Assembly: GCF_900169265.1 (NCBI RefSeq)
Contig: NZ_FXYX01000013.1
Coordinates: forward strand, 33,040 to 97,039
DNA from: Brevibacterium iodinum ATCC 49514
GTDB taxonomy: Bacteria > Actinomycetota > Actinomycetes > Actinomycetales > Brevibacteriaceae
Length of the DNA stretch: 64,000 nt
Direction of reading: 5' to 3'
Under the pieces are notes generated by a model, which searched no databases, was not told the DNA's origin, and worked only from the letters and a program-made list of their open reading frames with translations. Below are positions 35,650 to 45,766 of this stretch, one piece after another; the first letter of the stretch is position 1, and each line of letters starts with the position of its first letter. A program made the translations under genes and the position numbers.

Positions 35650-37188
35650 TCAGCACTCGACGACGTTGACGGCGAGGCCGCCCATCGCCGTCTCCTTGTA
35701 CTTCGAGGACATGTCCGCGCCGGTCTGGCGCATCGTCTCGATCACCTCGTCGAGGCTGACCCGGTGCTGGCCGTCGCCCCACAGAGCCATGCGGGAGGCG
35801 TTGATGGCCTTGCCGGCGGCGATCGCGTTGCGTTCGATGCAGGGCACCTGCACGAGCCCGGAGATCGGGTCGCAGGTCAGTCCGAGGTTGTGCTCCATCG
35901 CGATTTCGGCGGCGTTCTCCACCTGCTCGGGCGTTCCGCCCATGACGGCGGCCAGTCCCCCGGCGGCCATCGACGAGGCGGATCCGACCTCTCCCTGACA
36001 GCCCACCTCGGCGCCGGAGATCGACGCCCGCTCCTTGTACAGGACTCCGATGGCCGCCGCGGTGAGCAGGAAGTCGACGATGGCCCGGTGCTTCGCGGCC
36101 TCACCGCCTTCCTTCACCGCGGGAACGTAGTTGAGCGCATAGTGCAGCACGGCGGGGATGATGCCGGCCGCTCCATTCGTCGGCGCGGTGACGACGCGGC
36201 CTCCCGAGGCGTTCTCCTCGTTCACGGCCATCGCGATGAGGTTGACCCATTCGAGGTAGTAGCCGGGATCCCGGTCGGGGTCCTCGGCCTTGAGTTTGAG
36301 GTACCAGTCGTGTGCGCGGCGGCGGACCTTGAGCCCTCCGGGCAGATAACCGGAGCGGTCCAGGGACGCCGAAGCGCATTCCTCCATCACCGAGTAGATG
36401 TGGAGCAGTCCGTGCCGGATCTCGTCCTCGTCGCGCATCGACAGTTCGTTGGCGTGCATGATCTCGGCGATCGACATATCGTTCTCGCGGCAGCGCCGAA
36501 GCAGCTCGACGCCGGAGTGGAAGGGATACGGCAGCTCTTCGTCGTAGGACTCGAGTTCGGCGTCGACGACAGAATCCGCGACTGCGAACTCGGCCCCCTC
36601 GCCTGCGCCGCCGTTGCCGCCGGCCGCAATGTCGCCCCCATCGCCAGCCACACCGTCCCCGCCGTCATCGGCAGCTGCACCATCCTCGGCAGTCTTCTCC
36701 TTCTCGAGGAATTCGGTCTCCGAGGTCACGAACCCCCCGCCGACGGAGTAGTAGGTCTCCTCGGCGAGGGTCTCCCCGGCAGCGTCGTAGGCGGTCACGG
36801 TCATGGCGTTCGTATGGCGCGGGAGGACAGTCAGCGGTCGTTTGACCATGTCGTCCTCGGTGAACTTGAGTTCGACGCCGTTGCCGGTCGAGTCGCCGAG
36901 GATGATCGTCCCGGTCTCGGACATCCGCGTCCGCCGGGCGGTGAGTTCGTTGGCTTCGATGAGATCGGGACGGCAGCCCTCGAGGCCGATGAGGATGGCG
37001 TCGAAGGTCCCATGACCGGCGCCGGTGGCGGCCAGGGAACCGAACACGTCGACGCGCAGATCCGCCACGGATCTCAGCGAATCGCTAAGGAGGTCGATGA
37101 AGCTCGCGCCGGCACGCATCGGTCCGACGGTGTGGGAGCTCGACGGTCCGATGCCGACTGTGAAGAGGTCGAAGACACTCAATGGCAT
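35650..37188 (-). CDS. sdaA: L-serine ammonia-lyase, iron-sulfur type
   Basis: Single-chain L-serine dehydratase that deaminates serine to pyruvate with a [4Fe-4S] cluster. The N-terminal beta domain shows [20 protein letters not shown] and [11 protein letters not shown]; the alpha domain shows [20 protein letters not shown], the cluster cysteines in [20 protein letters not shown] and [18 protein letters not shown]. Length 512, longer than the usual ~460, because of a Gly/Ala/Asp-rich insert of ~45 residues ([19 protein letters not shown]...) between domains. Start ATG at 37188; ribosome site weak. Last gene of the leftward glycine-cleavage cluster, removing serine made from glycine. Terminates ahead of ectA. 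Confidence 0.93.
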   Translation of the reverse strand: MPLSVFDLFTVGIGPSSSHTVGPMRAGASFIDLLSDSLRSVADLRVDVFGSLAATGAGHGTFDAILIGLEGCRPDLIEANELTARRTRMSETGTIILGDSTGNGVELKFTEDDMVKRPLTVLPRHTNAMTVTAYDAAGETLAEETYYSVGGGFVTSETEFLEKEKTAEDGAAADDGGDGVAGDGGDIAAGGNGGAGEGAEFAVADSVVDAELESYDEELPYPFHSGVELLRRCRENDMSIAEIMHANELSMRDEDEIRHGLLHIYSVMEECASASLDRSGYLPGGLKVRRRAHDWYLKLKAEDPDRDPGYYLEWVNLIAMAVNEENASGGRVVTAPTNGAAGIIPAVLHYALNYVPAVKEGGEAAKHRAIVDFLLTAAAIGVLYKERASISGAEVGCQGEVGSASSMAAGGLAAVMGGTPEQVENAAEIAMEHNLGLTCDPISGLVQVPCIERNAIAAGKAINASRMALWGDGQHRVSLDEVIETMRQTGADMSSKYKETAMGGLAVNVVEC

Positions 37189-37315
37189 GGCAATCACTTC
37201 GTTTCTGATGAGATGACGACGGGGCCGACCGAACAGCCGTGCACTCATGTGCATGGCGTGCCGATGCCGACGATGTGTCGGCACCGACCTCGGCCGACCC
37301 CGCTCCAGGGTTTAT

Positions 37316-37333
37316 ATCCTCCGCCCGGAGGAT
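37316..37333. terminator. Small perfect hairpin after gcvH
   Basis: ATCCTCC (37316-37322) pairs exactly with 37327-37333. It follows the gcvH stop by 5 bases and is followed on the minus strand by ATAAACCC. Weak terminator or processing site between gcvH and sdaA. Confidence 0.45.
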
Positions 37334-37338
37334 GAGGC

Positions 37339-37737
37339 TCAGAGGGAGTTCGCCTCGGCGTAGGCGGCGGCGTCCATGACTTCGCCGACCTCGGTCACGG
37401 CGACCTCGAACAGCCAGCCCTCACCGTAGGGGTCGGAGTTGAGCAGTCCGGGTGAGTCCACGGCCGCCTCGTTGATGGTGACGACCTCGCCGGTGACCGG
37501 GGTGTAGAGGTCGGACACGGACTTCGTGGATTCGACCTCACCACAGGTCTCACCTGCGGTGATGGTGTCGCCGACCGCGGGCAGGTCGACGTAGACGACC
37601 TCGCCGAGGGCATCGGCGGCGACGGCGGTGATGCCGACCTTGACGGTTTTGCCGACGAGTTCATCGGCAGCGCCGTCGACCCATTCGTGTTCGGCGGAGT
37701 AGGTGAAGTTCTGCGGGAGCGGGGGCAGCTGTGCCAT
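37339..37737 (-). CDS. gcvH: Glycine cleavage system H protein
   Basis: Lipoyl-carrier protein that shuttles the aminomethyl group between GcvP, GcvT and lipoamide dehydrogenase. 132 residues with the lipoylated Lys in [20 protein letters not shown], plus [20 protein letters not shown] and [17 protein letters not shown]. Start ATG at 37737. It is 112 bases downstream of gcvT in the same direction, with a GACCGCC/GGCGGTC hairpin in the gap (37752-37777). Confidence 0.97.
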   Translation of the reverse strand: MAQLPPLPQNFTYSAEHEWVDGAADELVGKTVKVGITAVAADALGEVVYVDLPAVGDTITAGETCGEVESTKSVSDLYTPVTGEVVTINEAAVDSPGLLNSDPYGEGWLFEVAVTEVGEVMDAAAYAEANSL

Positions 37738-37849
37738 ATGTCTTCCTTACTGCGACCGCCGCCGGAAAGGGCGGTCACGACGTTGTTGTGCCAGGTGGGA
37801 CCAGTCTACGAGTCACCGGTCCCACCGGGATGGATTATGGGTGAGAGCT

Positions 37850-39112
37850 TCAGTCGGCCTGGCGCTTGTAGAACGGCAGCTGGGCGACGGCGAAGTCGTG
37901 CGCCTTGCCGCGGATGTCCACCGTCACGGCGGTGCCCACCTCGGCGCGGTCCCGATCGATGTAGGCCAGGGCAATCGGGTGGCCGAGCGTCGGCGAGGGC
38001 TGACCGGAGGTGACGGTGCCGACCTCAGTGCCGTCGATCGACACGGCGGCTCCGGAGCGAGCGGCGCGGCGTCCCTCCGAACTCAGGCCGACGAGCACAC
38101 GCGGCGGTTCGGTCTCTCCGAGCTTCGCCAGCTCCTCGCGGGCGAAGAAGTCATCCTTCGTGTTGAACCCGATCATCCGGCCCAGTCCCGCATCGTACGG
38201 GGTGGTGTTCTGATCGAGTTCGTTGCCGTAGAGCGGCATTCCGGCTTCGAGGCGAAGCGAATCGCGTGCGGCCAGACCGCAGGGAACGAGTCCGTAATCC
38301 GCGCCCGAGGTCACGAGCGTGTTCCACAGGCGGGTGGCGCCGATGTTCGGGGTGTAGAGCTCGAACCCGTCCTCACCGGTGTATCCGGTGCGGGCGAGCA
38401 TGAGGTCGATCCCTGCGATCGTCAGCGGCATCCACGCGTAGTACCCCAGTTCGCGCACCGCCCGACCGATGGTGATCTTCGCATCCCCCGCCGAGGTGGC
38501 TCCCCCGTTGGCGTCGTCGGTGACCTGGGCTTTCGCCTGGTCACCGGCCCCGGTGCGGGGTCCGAATTCGCCGTGGCCGGACTCGTCGAGGGCGCGCAGG
38601 ATGATCGCCTCGGAGTTCGGGCCCTGCACGGCGATGAGCGCGGTGGCGTCGGACTCGTCGGTCAGGTGCACATCGGAGCCTGGTTCGACGGTCTGGACGA
38701 ACTGGTGCACGCGGTCCTTGAGCGCGGCGACGACGGTGGGAGTGTTCGAGGCGTTGGGGACGATGAGGAACTCTTCGACGCCGATGCGGTAGGTGATGAG
38801 GTCGTCGAGCAGGCCGCCTGCCCCGTTGACGATGACTCCGTACTTGGCCTTGCCGATCTTCATCTTCGAGTACTTCGCGACGAGCGCGTAGTCGAGGAAG
38901 GCTGCGGCGTCGGTTCCGCTGATGCGCACCTCGCCCATGTGGGAGAGGTCGAAGAGACCGCCGGCCTCACGCACGGCACGGTGTTCGGCGAGTTCCGAAC
39001 CGTACTTCAGCGGCATGTCCCACCCGCCGAAGTCGGTGAACGAGGCACCGAGCTCGGCGTGGATGCTATGCAGCGGCGTCTCTTTGCGTGTGTTTGCGGT
39101 CGTGTCGGTCAT
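37850..39112 (-). CDS. gcvT: Glycine cleavage system aminomethyltransferase
   Basis: T-protein that releases ammonia and passes the methylene group to tetrahydrofolate. 420 residues. Blocks are HAELGASFTDFGGWDMPLKY, GGLFDLSHMGEVRISGTDAA, KIGKAKYGVIVNGAGGLLDD, YTGEDGFELYTPN, LVPCGLAARDSLRLEAGMPL and the C-terminal AYIDRDRAEVGTAVTVDIRG. A ~30-residue insert (AKAQVTDDANGGATSAGDAK) near residue 200 carries a variant of the recurrent word and is not expected in GcvT. Start ATG at 39112 overlaps the gcvP stop by one base (TGATG), so translation is coupled. Confidence 0.96.
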   Translation of the reverse strand: MTDTTANTRKETPLHSIHAELGASFTDFGGWDMPLKYGSELAEHRAVREAGGLFDLSHMGEVRISGTDAAAFLDYALVAKYSKMKIGKAKYGVIVNGAGGLLDDLITYRIGVEEFLIVPNASNTPTVVAALKDRVHQFVQTVEPGSDVHLTDESDATALIAVQGPNSEAIILRALDESGHGEFGPRTGAGDQAKAQVTDDANGGATSAGDAKITIGRAVRELGYYAWMPLTIAGIDLMLARTGYTGEDGFELYTPNIGATRLWNTLVTSGADYGLVPCGLAARDSLRLEAGMPLYGNELDQNTTPYDAGLGRMIGFNTKDDFFAREELAKLGETEPPRVLVGLSSEGRRAARSGAAVSIDGTEVGTVTSGQPSPTLGHPIALAYIDRDRAEVGTAVTVDIRGKAHDFAVAQLPFYKRQAD

Positions 39113-42045
39113 CACTTGTCCTCTTCCTCGAACTCTTCGAAGGCCTCTGGCGGCGGGCAGGAGCACACCAGGTTGCGGTCGCCGTAGGCTCCATCGATGC
39201 GGCTGACCGGCGGGAAGTACTTCGTGTGGCGCAGTCCGGGAACGGGGAACACCGCGGTCTCGCGGCTGTACTTGCCGTCCCAGTCGTCCATCACCACGGT
39301 GGCCGGGTGCGGCGCGAGGGCCAGCGGCGACTCTTCGTAGGTATACGAATTGCCGATCTCGTCGATCTCGGCGCGGATGGTGCGCATGGCCTCGATGAAG
39401 CGGTCGAGCTCGTCCTTGTCCTCGGACTCGGTGGGTTCGACCATCAGGGTGCCGGGCACCGGGAAGGCCAGGGTCGGGGCATGGAAGCCGAAGTCGACGA
39501 GGCGCTTGCAGACATCCTCGGCAGTGACTCCCGTCGCCGAGGTGATCGAGCGGAGGTCGAGGATCGTTTCGTGGCCGACGAGTCCGTTCTCACCCGAGTA
39601 GAGGACGGGAAAGACGTCGCCGAGCTTCTTCGCCAGGTAATTCGCACCGAGCAGAGCCGAGCGCGAGGCCTCGCGCAGCCCTTCGGCACCCATGAGTTCG
39701 AGGTAGGCGAAGCTGATGGGCAGGACTCCTGCGGAGCCGAACATCGATGCGGAGATCGGCAGCTCCTTGGCGTCCGGGTCACCGGCGACGAGCTCCGGCA
39801 GCGTGGCATCGCCGGGCAGGTACGGAGCGAGGTGTTCGCGCACCGCCACGGGGCCGACTCCGGGGCCGCCTCCTCCGTGGGGGATGCAGAAGGTCTTGTG
39901 CAGGTTGAGGTGGGAGACATCGCCGCCGAATTCGCCGGGCTTGGCGAGTCCGACCATGGCGTTGAGGTTCGCACCGTCGACGTAGACCTGACCGCCGGCG
40001 GCATGGACCTGGTCGCAGACCTCGCGGACCTGCGGCTCGAAGACACCGTGGGTCGACGGGTAGGTGATCATGATGCCGGCGATCTTGCCTTCGTGCTTGG
40101 CGACCTTCGCATCGAGGTCGTCCATGTCCACGGAGCCGTCATCGGCCGTCGCGACGACCTGCACCTGGAGTCCGGCGAGCACCGCGGAGGCGGCGTTCGT
40201 GCCGTGCGCGGACTGCGGGATGAGCACGACGGTGCGGGCATCATCGCCGTTTGCCACATGGTAAGCGCGGATGGCGAGCAGTCCGGCCAGTTCACCCTGC
40301 GAACCGGCGTTGGGCTGCAGGGACACACGGTCGTAGCCGGTGACCTCGATCAGCGACTCCTCGAGACGGCCGATGAGCGCACGCCACCCCTTGGTCTGCT
40401 CGGCCGGGGCGAAGGGGTGGATGGAGGCGAATTCCGGCCAGGTGATGGGTTCCATCTCGGCGGCGGCGTTGAGCTTCATCGTGCATGAGCCCAGCGGAAT
40501 CATCGTCCGGTCCAGCGCGAGGTCACGGTCGGCCAGGGTACGCAGGTAGCGCATCATCGAGGTCTCGGAGCCGTGGGCGCTGAAGACGGGGTGGGTGAGG
40601 AATTCGGTGTCGCGGTGGAACGACGCCGCGAATGCGGGTTCGGGAACGGCGTTGGCTCCGAAGGTTCCCGCCGAGGCGGCTTCGAAGTCGTCCGCGTCGA
40701 CCCGGGCGTAGATGCCGAGGGCTTCGAGCAGGCCGTTGGCATCGGCGACGGTGTGGGGTTCGCCGAAGGAGACGCCGACGGTGGTGTCGTCGATGACGCG
40801 GATGTTGTATCCGGCGTGGTCGGCAACGTAGCGGGCGGCTTCGGCATCGGCCACGCGCAGGGCCACGGTGTCGAAGAATTCCCAGGTGAGCACCTCGGCG
40901 CCGGGGGCGGTGTCCGCGGCGCCTGCGAACGCGTGGGCGAGGCGGTGGACGCGGGAGGCGATGCGGGTCAGGCCGACCGGGCCGTGGTAGACGGCGTACA
41001 TCGAGGCGACGTTGGCGAGCAGAGCCTGCGCGGTGCAGATGTTCGATGTGGCCTTCTGGCGACGGATGTGCTGTTCGCGGGTCTGGAGGGCCAAGCGGTA
41101 GCCGGGCTTGCCCTGGGCGTCCTTGGACACTCCGACGAGGCGGCCGGGCAGCTGGCGCTGGAGTCCGGACTTCACGGCCATGAAGCCGGCGTGGGGGCCG
41201 CCGAAGAACAGGGGCACACCGAAGCGCTGGGCCGAGCCGACGGCGATGTCCGCACCCTGCGAGGCGCAGTCCTTGAGCAGGGTCAGTGCCAGCAGGTCGG
41301 CGTCGAAGGTGACCAGCGCACCGCGGTCGTGCGCTCCGTCGACGGCTCCGGTGAAGTCGCGGATGGCCCCGGTGGTGCCGGGCTGGGCGCAGACGATGCC
41401 GAAGATGTCTTCGCCGACGAGGCCCTCGGCGAGGTCGGCGACGGTGACGCGGAAGTCCATGGCCTTGGCTCGGGCGCGGACGACGGCGATGGTCTGCGGG
41501 TGGAGTTCGGAGTCGAGGACGACGGTTGTCCCCTTCTTCACGGCCCGACGCATGAGCAGGACCGCCTCGGCGACGGCGGTGGCCTCATCGAGGAGGGAGG
41601 CATTGGCGATGTCGAGGCCGGTGAGGTCCTGGACGACCTGCTGGAAGTTCAGCAGCGCTTCGAGCCGGCCCTGGGAGATCTCGGGCTGGTACGGGGTGTA
41701 GGCGGTGTACCAGGCGGGGTTCTCGACCAGGTTGCGGCGGATGACGGCCGGGGTGATCGTGTCGTAGTAGCCCTGGCCGATGAGCTGGGTGCGCATGACG
41801 TTCTGGCCGGCGAGGTCGCGCAGGTCGCCCAGCACGTCGAATTCGGAGCGCCCGGCGGGCAGGTTGAGTTCGTCGTTCTGGATGGATTCCGGGACGGCAG
41901 CATTCGAGAGTGCTTCCAGCGAGTCATAGCCGAGTTCGTCGAGCATGGCCTGCACATCGTCGGCGCGGGGGCCGATGTGGCGGTCGGAGAAGGGGCGCGA
42001 GGTGTCCTCGGTCGCTGCAGTGGTATGGGCGAGTGAACCTGTCAT
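39112..42045 (-). CDS. gcvP: Glycine dehydrogenase (decarboxylating), P protein
   Basis: PLP enzyme that decarboxylates glycine and loads the aminomethyl group on GcvH. The single-chain 977-residue form has the N-terminal [80 protein letters not shown] and the PLP lysine in [21 protein letters not shown] short variant ([16 protein letters not shown]) in the middle again carries the recurrent word. Start ATG at 42045 after AAGGACGGCA. First gene of gcvPTH-sdaA, controlled by the glycine riboswitch upstream. Confidence 0.97.
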   Translation of the reverse strand: MTGSLAHTTAATEDTSRPFSDRHIGPRADDVQAMLDELGYDSLEALSNAAVPESIQNDELNLPAGRSEFDVLGDLRDLAGQNVMRTQLIGQGYYDTITPAVIRRNLVENPAWYTAYTPYQPEISQGRLEALLNFQQVVQDLTGLDIANASLLDEATAVAEAVLLMRRAVKKGTTVVLDSELHPQTIAVVRARAKAMDFRVTVADLAEGLVGEDIFGIVCAQPGTTGAIRDFTGAVDGAHDRGALVTFDADLLALTLLKDCASQGADIAVGSAQRFGVPLFFGGPHAGFMAVKSGLQRQLPGRLVGVSKDAQGKPGYRLALQTREQHIRRQKATSNICTAQALLANVASMYAVYHGPVGLTRIASRVHRLAHAFAGAADTAPGAEVLTWEFFDTVALRVADAEAARYVADHAGYNIRVIDDTTVGVSFGEPHTVADANGLLEALGIYARVDADDFEAASAGTFGANAVPEPAFAASFHRDTEFLTHPVFSAHGSETSMMRYLRTLADRDLALDRTMIPLGSCTMKLNAAAEMEPITWPEFASIHPFAPAEQTKGWRALIGRLEESLIEVTGYDRVSLQPNAGSQGELAGLLAIRAYHVANGDDARTVVLIPQSAHGTNAASAVLAGLQVQVVATADDGSVDMDDLDAKVAKHEGKIAGIMITYPSTHGVFEPQVREVCDQVHAAGGQVYVDGANLNAMVGLAKPGEFGGDVSHLNLHKTFCIPHGGGGPGVGPVAVREHLAPYLPGDATLPELVAGDPDAKELPISASMFGSAGVLPISFAYLELMGAEGLREASRSALLGANYLAKKLGDVFPVLYSGENGLVGHETILDLRSITSATGVTAEDVCKRLVDFGFHAPTLAFPVPGTLMVEPTESEDKDELDRFIEAMRTIRAEIDEIGNSYTYEESPLALAPHPATVVMDDWDGKYSRETAVFPVPGLRHTKYFPPVSRIDGAYGDRNLVCSCPPPEAFEEFEEEDK

Positions 42046-42455
42046 TGCCGTCCTTGTGTCGGTGTCGCACCCACCGATGGAGGACGCGTTGTGCACTGTG
42101 TCCTCCCCGATCTGTCGGGCGCGAGGGCACGCCACAGGGGTGCAGCGGTTTCGCGTCCTTCAGAAGTGCCTGCAATCGGTGGTACTGGGCCTGAGAGTTT
42201 CCCGGGGAGGGAATTGCACCTACGGCGCTGCGTCGCACTGCTGGCAACTGGTCGTTGCGGCAGCGGGCAGCTCTCCCACGTCATGTCTTAGCGGCGTATG
42301 AAGTTATCCGCGTCTCAGTCTAGTCAATGCTCACACGGCGGCCAAACAGCCTGTTCGGGCACGCTTTGCGGCCCGCATGGCCTCCCCGTCGACTGCGCGG
42401 CCTCCCACGTCGCCCGCGGAACAGCCGCGGATGCCGGCGGTGACCACCTGCGCGG
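42046..42455. other. Leader of gcvPTH and end of TetR gene
   Basis: About 410 bases. The right part (42280-42455) should contain the gcvP promoter; no distinct hexamers or hairpins were recognised. The middle is the glycine riboswitch and the left 110 bases are its expression platform. No coding ORF. Confidence 0.5.
42157..42277 (-). promoter_or_regulatory. Glycine riboswitch (one recognisable aptamer)
   Basis: Read leftward from 42277: GGGAGAGCTGCCC, then CGCCGTAGGTGCAATT, CCTCCCCGGGAAACTCTCAG, GCCCAGTACCACCGATTGCA and a final GGCACTTCTGAAGG. These match the conserved glycine aptamer (GGGAGAG ... CGCCGAAGGNGCAA ... GGAAACTCTCAGG). Only one full aptamer is visible, with a partial helix downstream as in singlet glycine riboswitches. 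It lies 110 bases before gcvP and should turn the operon on with glycine. Confidence 0.88.
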
Positions 42456-43028
42456 TCAGGCGAGCTCACCCACCTCGGCGATACGTCCGGTGATGATGTC
42501 AGTGATGGCCTCCGGGGTCGCTTCGAGTTCTCCACGTACCCAATCTCGAAGGACGTTGGCGAACCCACCGAGGAGGAACGAGGACGCAAGCTTATCGAGA
42601 TCACCGAGGCCGATCGTCGGCCGCCTCAGGTCGAAGATCCGCCGCGCAGCCTGCAGCAGCGCCTCGGACAGACTCGGCAGGTCGGGTGCGTGCGCAATCC
42701 GACCGAGGAGCACCCGTTCCGAATCGATCCGCGTGACGAGACTGAGCACCCTTCCCCTCAGCTCCTCGACCCCCAGCGGAGTGGGATCGCCGAGCTGTTC
42801 GGTCAAACCGTCCGGATCGCTGTCGATCCCCAGCCCTTCGAGCGCCACAGCCGTGAGTATCCCGTTGAGGTTGCCGAAGTTCGTGTGAACCGCTTGGCGA
42901 CTGTAGCCGGCTTCGTCAGCGATCCGACGCAGAGTCAGCTGCCCAGGTTCCTCGTCGAGGAGCATGCTTCGGGCCGTCTCAAGAATCGCTTTGCGTGTCC
43001 TGAGAATGCGGGGATCTGTGTTGGACAT
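42456..43028 (-). CDS. TetR-family transcriptional regulator
   Basis: A 190-residue regulator. The N-terminal helix-turn-helix is ILRTRKAILETARSMLLDEE then LTLRRIADEAGYSRQAVHTNF, a normal TetR DNA-binding domain. The C-terminal helical ligand domain is not diagnostic. Start ATG at 43028 with AGAGG. It faces away from the membrane protein gene at 43096 with a 67-base gap, so it most likely represses that gene and itself. Confidence 0.88.
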   Translation of the reverse strand: MSNTDPRILRTRKAILETARSMLLDEEPGQLTLRRIADEAGYSRQAVHTNFGNLNGILTAVALEGLGIDSDPDGLTEQLGDPTPLGVEELRGRVLSLVTRIDSERVLLGRIAHAPDLPSLSEALLQAARRIFDLRRPTIGLGDLDKLASSFLLGGFANVLRDWVRGELEATPEAITDIITGRIAEVGELA

Positions 43029-43095
43029 GCCTCTAACATACACATAAAGTATCTAAGTGCCACATGTCCAGTAGATATCAAGAGGTATTTAGTCT
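43029..43095. promoter_or_regulatory. Divergent promoter/operator between TetR and membrane protein genes
   Basis: The AT-rich 67-base gap holds TATCTA (near 43050) and TAGATA (near 43072) as inverted half-sites, a plausible TetR dimer target overlapping both promoters. Binding is inferred. Confidence 0.4.
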
Positions 43096-44712
43096 ATGAA
43101 TCCACCCACCGCGGAAGCGCCGACGACCCAGCCGACGAATCGACTTCCCATCACCCCGGAGGCGAAGAAGAAGGTCATCGGCCTCACTGCCACAGTTGCG
43201 CTGATGCTGTTCTTCGTGCTCGGAATGATCGTGTCCTACTCCGAGGGCTTCGCCCATCCCTCCCCGAACAACCTCAAGCTCGCCATCGCCGGCAACTCGG
43301 ATTCCCTGTCCTCACTGCAGGAATCTGCCGACGAGGACGACTACGACTTCGTCATCGAGAACAGCGAGTCCGCTGCCAAGCACTCCGTTGAGGACCGAGA
43401 TGCCGATGCGGCGATCTTCGTGCCCGATGACGCGAAGAAGGACAAGGTTCAGGTCTACGTCGTCACCGGCGCCAGCCCCACGATCGCGAAGTCTGTCGAG
43501 CACCTCGGCGACGAGCTGGCCAGCGGCCTGAACGCCGAGAGCGAGGTCCACGAGCTGGGCGAACCCTCACCGAACAATCCAAATGCCTCGATGGAGTTCT
43601 ACCTCGTCGTCTTCCTCACCATCGGTGGCGGCCTCGGCGCGACTGCCTTCGGAGCCGTCCTCGGGCGGGTGAAATCACCCTCGGGCTTCATCGCGTACTC
43701 TGTGGCGATGACGGCCTACGCCGTCCTCCTGGCCGGGGCCGCCTCCTACTACGCCACTCAGGTCATCAGCGGCATCACCGGTGAGGTGGGATGGGAGCTG
43801 TTCGCAGCCTTGTGGCTCTATGTCATGGCTCTGGGCGGATTCGTGACCGGCCTGGTCTCGGTCACACACCCTGCTGCCGGCGCGGTCACCTCGATCGTTC
43901 TCGTCATGCTCGGCAACACCGCTTCGGGCGGACCCTTCGGCCTGCACATGATGAATGGGTTCTTCCAGGGCCTGAGTCGGATCATGCCCCAGACCTGGGG
44001 ACTCGAACTGATCCGCGACATCGAATACTTCGATTCCAACGGTATGTCCCGCCCGGTCATCGCCCTGATCATCTTCGGAGTCGCGGGAATCGCCTTCGCA
44101 CTCGGTGCACTCCTGCTCAACGTCGCCCGGGGATCGGGTAACACCGCAGCAACGAACCTCTCTCCCAGCACGGCAGAACAGACCGGATCCGAACCGACCT
44201 TCGACCGCTCCCAGCCGCCGCGAGTCTCCGCCGCGGTCGGGTCTCAGCCGCCAGGTTCCACGCCCACCACCTACCCCACGGGTTCGGCCACGCAAGGATA
44301 TCCGACGGGAGTGTACCCGGGCTGGGCGCCCATGGGCTTCGCCCCTCAGGCCGGTGTCGGCGTCCAGCCCACTCAGTACGGTTCGCAGCAGGCCCATTAC
44401 GGCTCGCAGTTCCCTCCTGCTTACTACGTGCCGATGGGAACCCAGGGGCAACCCATGCCCTACATGCCCGTCACCGGGTCCGCCCCGATGCCGGTCTACT
44501 ATCCCCAGCAGCAGACCCCGCAGTCTGCCGACCACCGGCCAACAGGCAAGGATGACGGTTCCGACGCCGAGCCGAACAACGGCCCCGACCCGGCCGGAGC
44601 TTCTCACCCGTCGGATTCGGCGGTGAATACGGAGGGTCAGAACGATCGGCCGTCTGATCAGCCGACCGAGACCACCTCGGATCGACCAGGGGACTCGACA
44701 CAGAGCTCCTGA
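43096..44712 (+). CDS. ABC-2/YhgE-like membrane protein with Pro/Tyr/Gln-rich tail
   Basis: A 538-residue membrane protein. One helix near residues 30-52 (IGLTATVALMLFFVLGMIVS) is followed by a ~120-residue external domain (LKLAIAGNSDSLSSLQESAD, DADAAIFVPDDAKKD) and a block of about five more helices (FYLVVFLTIGGGLGATAFGA ... IIFGVAGIAFALGALLLNVA), the layout of YhgE/DUF3533-type permease-like proteins. The last ~170 residues are disordered and rich in Pro, Tyr, Gln and Gly (YGSQQAHYGSQFPPAYYVPM). Start ATG at 43096. Divergent from the TetR gene that probably controls it. Function unknown; export of a toxic or surface compound is plausible. Confidence 0.72.
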   Translation: MNPPTAEAPTTQPTNRLPITPEAKKKVIGLTATVALMLFFVLGMIVSYSEGFAHPSPNNLKLAIAGNSDSLSSLQESADEDDYDFVIENSESAAKHSVEDRDADAAIFVPDDAKKDKVQVYVVTGASPTIAKSVEHLGDELASGLNAESEVHELGEPSPNNPNASMEFYLVVFLTIGGGLGATAFGAVLGRVKSPSGFIAYSVAMTAYAVLLAGAASYYATQVISGITGEVGWELFAALWLYVMALGGFVTGLVSVTHPAAGAVTSIVLVMLGNTASGGPFGLHMMNGFFQGLSRIMPQTWGLELIRDIEYFDSNGMSRPVIALIIFGVAGIAFALGALLLNVARGSGNTAATNLSPSTAEQTGSEPTFDRSQPPRVSAAVGSQPPGSTPTTYPTGSATQGYPTGVYPGWAPMGFAPQAGVGVQPTQYGSQQAHYGSQFPPAYYVPMGTQGQPMPYMPVTGSAPMPVYYPQQQTPQSADHRPTGKDDGSDAEPNNGPDPAGASHPSDSAVNTEGQNDRPSDQPTETTSDRPGDSTQSS

Positions 44713-44731
44713 CCCAAGGGGGGCCAACCAC

Positions 44732-44785
44732 ATGGTGGTCGCCATCGGATACTTCTCGTCAGAAGTATCCGATGGCGACCACCAT
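44732..44785. terminator. Perfect 25-bp hairpin
   Basis: Arms 44732-44756 and 44761-44785 are exact complements around a CGTC loop. It begins 19 bases after the membrane protein stop and ends 41 bases before the convergent SDR stop, so it can serve both. The sequence is unlike palindrome families A and B. Confidence 0.85.
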
Positions 44786-44826
44786 TCGCGTTTCCACGTC
44801 AGTTATGGCCGTGGTGGCGTATCGGC

Positions 44827-45615
44827 TCAGGCGCTGCCGCCGGCCGTGATGACGCCGCCGTCGGCCGTGAGCACCTGCGCGGTGATCCATTCGGCGTCGG
44901 CGGAGGCGAGGTAGGCGACGGCACCGGCGATGTCCTCAGGGGTGCCGAGTCGGCCCGCCGGGTAGGTGGCGGCAACCTCGGCCTCGCGGCCTTCGTAGAG
45001 TGCGGTGGCGAAGTCGGTCTTGACGACCGCAGGGGCGACTGCGTTGACGCGGATGTCGGGTCCGAGTTCGACTGCCAGGGACCGCGTGAGATGCGAGACC
45101 GCGGCCTTCGAGATGCCGTAGAAGCTGATGCCCGGGCTCGGGACCTGCCCGGCGACGGAGGAGATGCTGACGACCCGCCCCTTGTTCTCGCGGAAGTTCA
45201 GGCCTTCGTGGTGGACGGCTTCCTGGATCCAGGCAAGCGTGCCGATGACGTTGACGTCGAGGATCTTCCGCGCGGCGTCGAGGTCGATGTCGATGAGCGG
45301 ACCGTAGACGGGGTTGATGCCGACATTGGTGACGAGCACGTCGAGGCGGCCGAACTTCTCCGCGATCGTGTCGAAGACCTCCGCCCGGTGGGCGGCGTCG
45401 TCGGACTTGCCGGCGATGCCGACTGCGGTGCCGTCTGGGAACTGCGCGACCGCCTCGGCGAGGGCCTCTGCCTTGCGGGCGGTGAGGATGACGGTGGCGC
45501 CTTCGGCGTTGAGCCGCTGGGCGATGCCGAGGCCGATGCCGCGGCTGGCACCGGTGATGAGGGCGACCTGACCGGCGAAGCGCTGTCCGGACTGCGGGGC
45601 GGTGGGCTCTGACAT
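44827..45615 (-). CDS. Short-chain dehydrogenase/reductase
   Basis: A 262-residue NAD(P)-dependent oxidoreductase. The Rossmann motif is ALITGASRGIGLGIAQRLNA, the NNAG-type motif is VTNVGINPVYGPL (TNVG variant), the catalytic Ser lies in VVSISSVAGQVPS, and the Tyr-x3-Lys is FYGISKAAVSHLTRSLAVEL. It ends with the FabG-like QVLTADGGVITAGGSA. Start ATG at 45615 with GGAG. Substrate unknown. Divergent from the APH-type kinase gene. Confidence 0.9.
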   Translation of the reverse strand: MSEPTAPQSGQRFAGQVALITGASRGIGLGIAQRLNAEGATVILTARKAEALAEAVAQFPDGTAVGIAGKSDDAAHRAEVFDTIAEKFGRLDVLVTNVGINPVYGPLIDIDLDAARKILDVNVIGTLAWIQEAVHHEGLNFRENKGRVVSISSVAGQVPSPGISFYGISKAAVSHLTRSLAVELGPDIRVNAVAPAVVKTDFATALYEGREAEVAATYPAGRLGTPEDIAGAVAYLASADAEWITAQVLTADGGVITAGGSA

Positions 45616-45766
45616 GCGTGAACTCCAGTGTTCTGTCGGTGACGGTGGACTCTGATCGAGATTGATCGTTCGTTCAGTATCTGGATTCATCGTAGCCACG
45701 GCGTGCACCTGATGACAAGACTGACTCTGACAAGGAGGCCGAGGTGCCAGACGATACGATGCCGCT

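Noticed and set aside
39088..42036. Two long plus-strand ORFs opposite gcvP
   Set aside because: Low-complexity Gly/Val/Asp translations with no motif; gcvP explains the openness.
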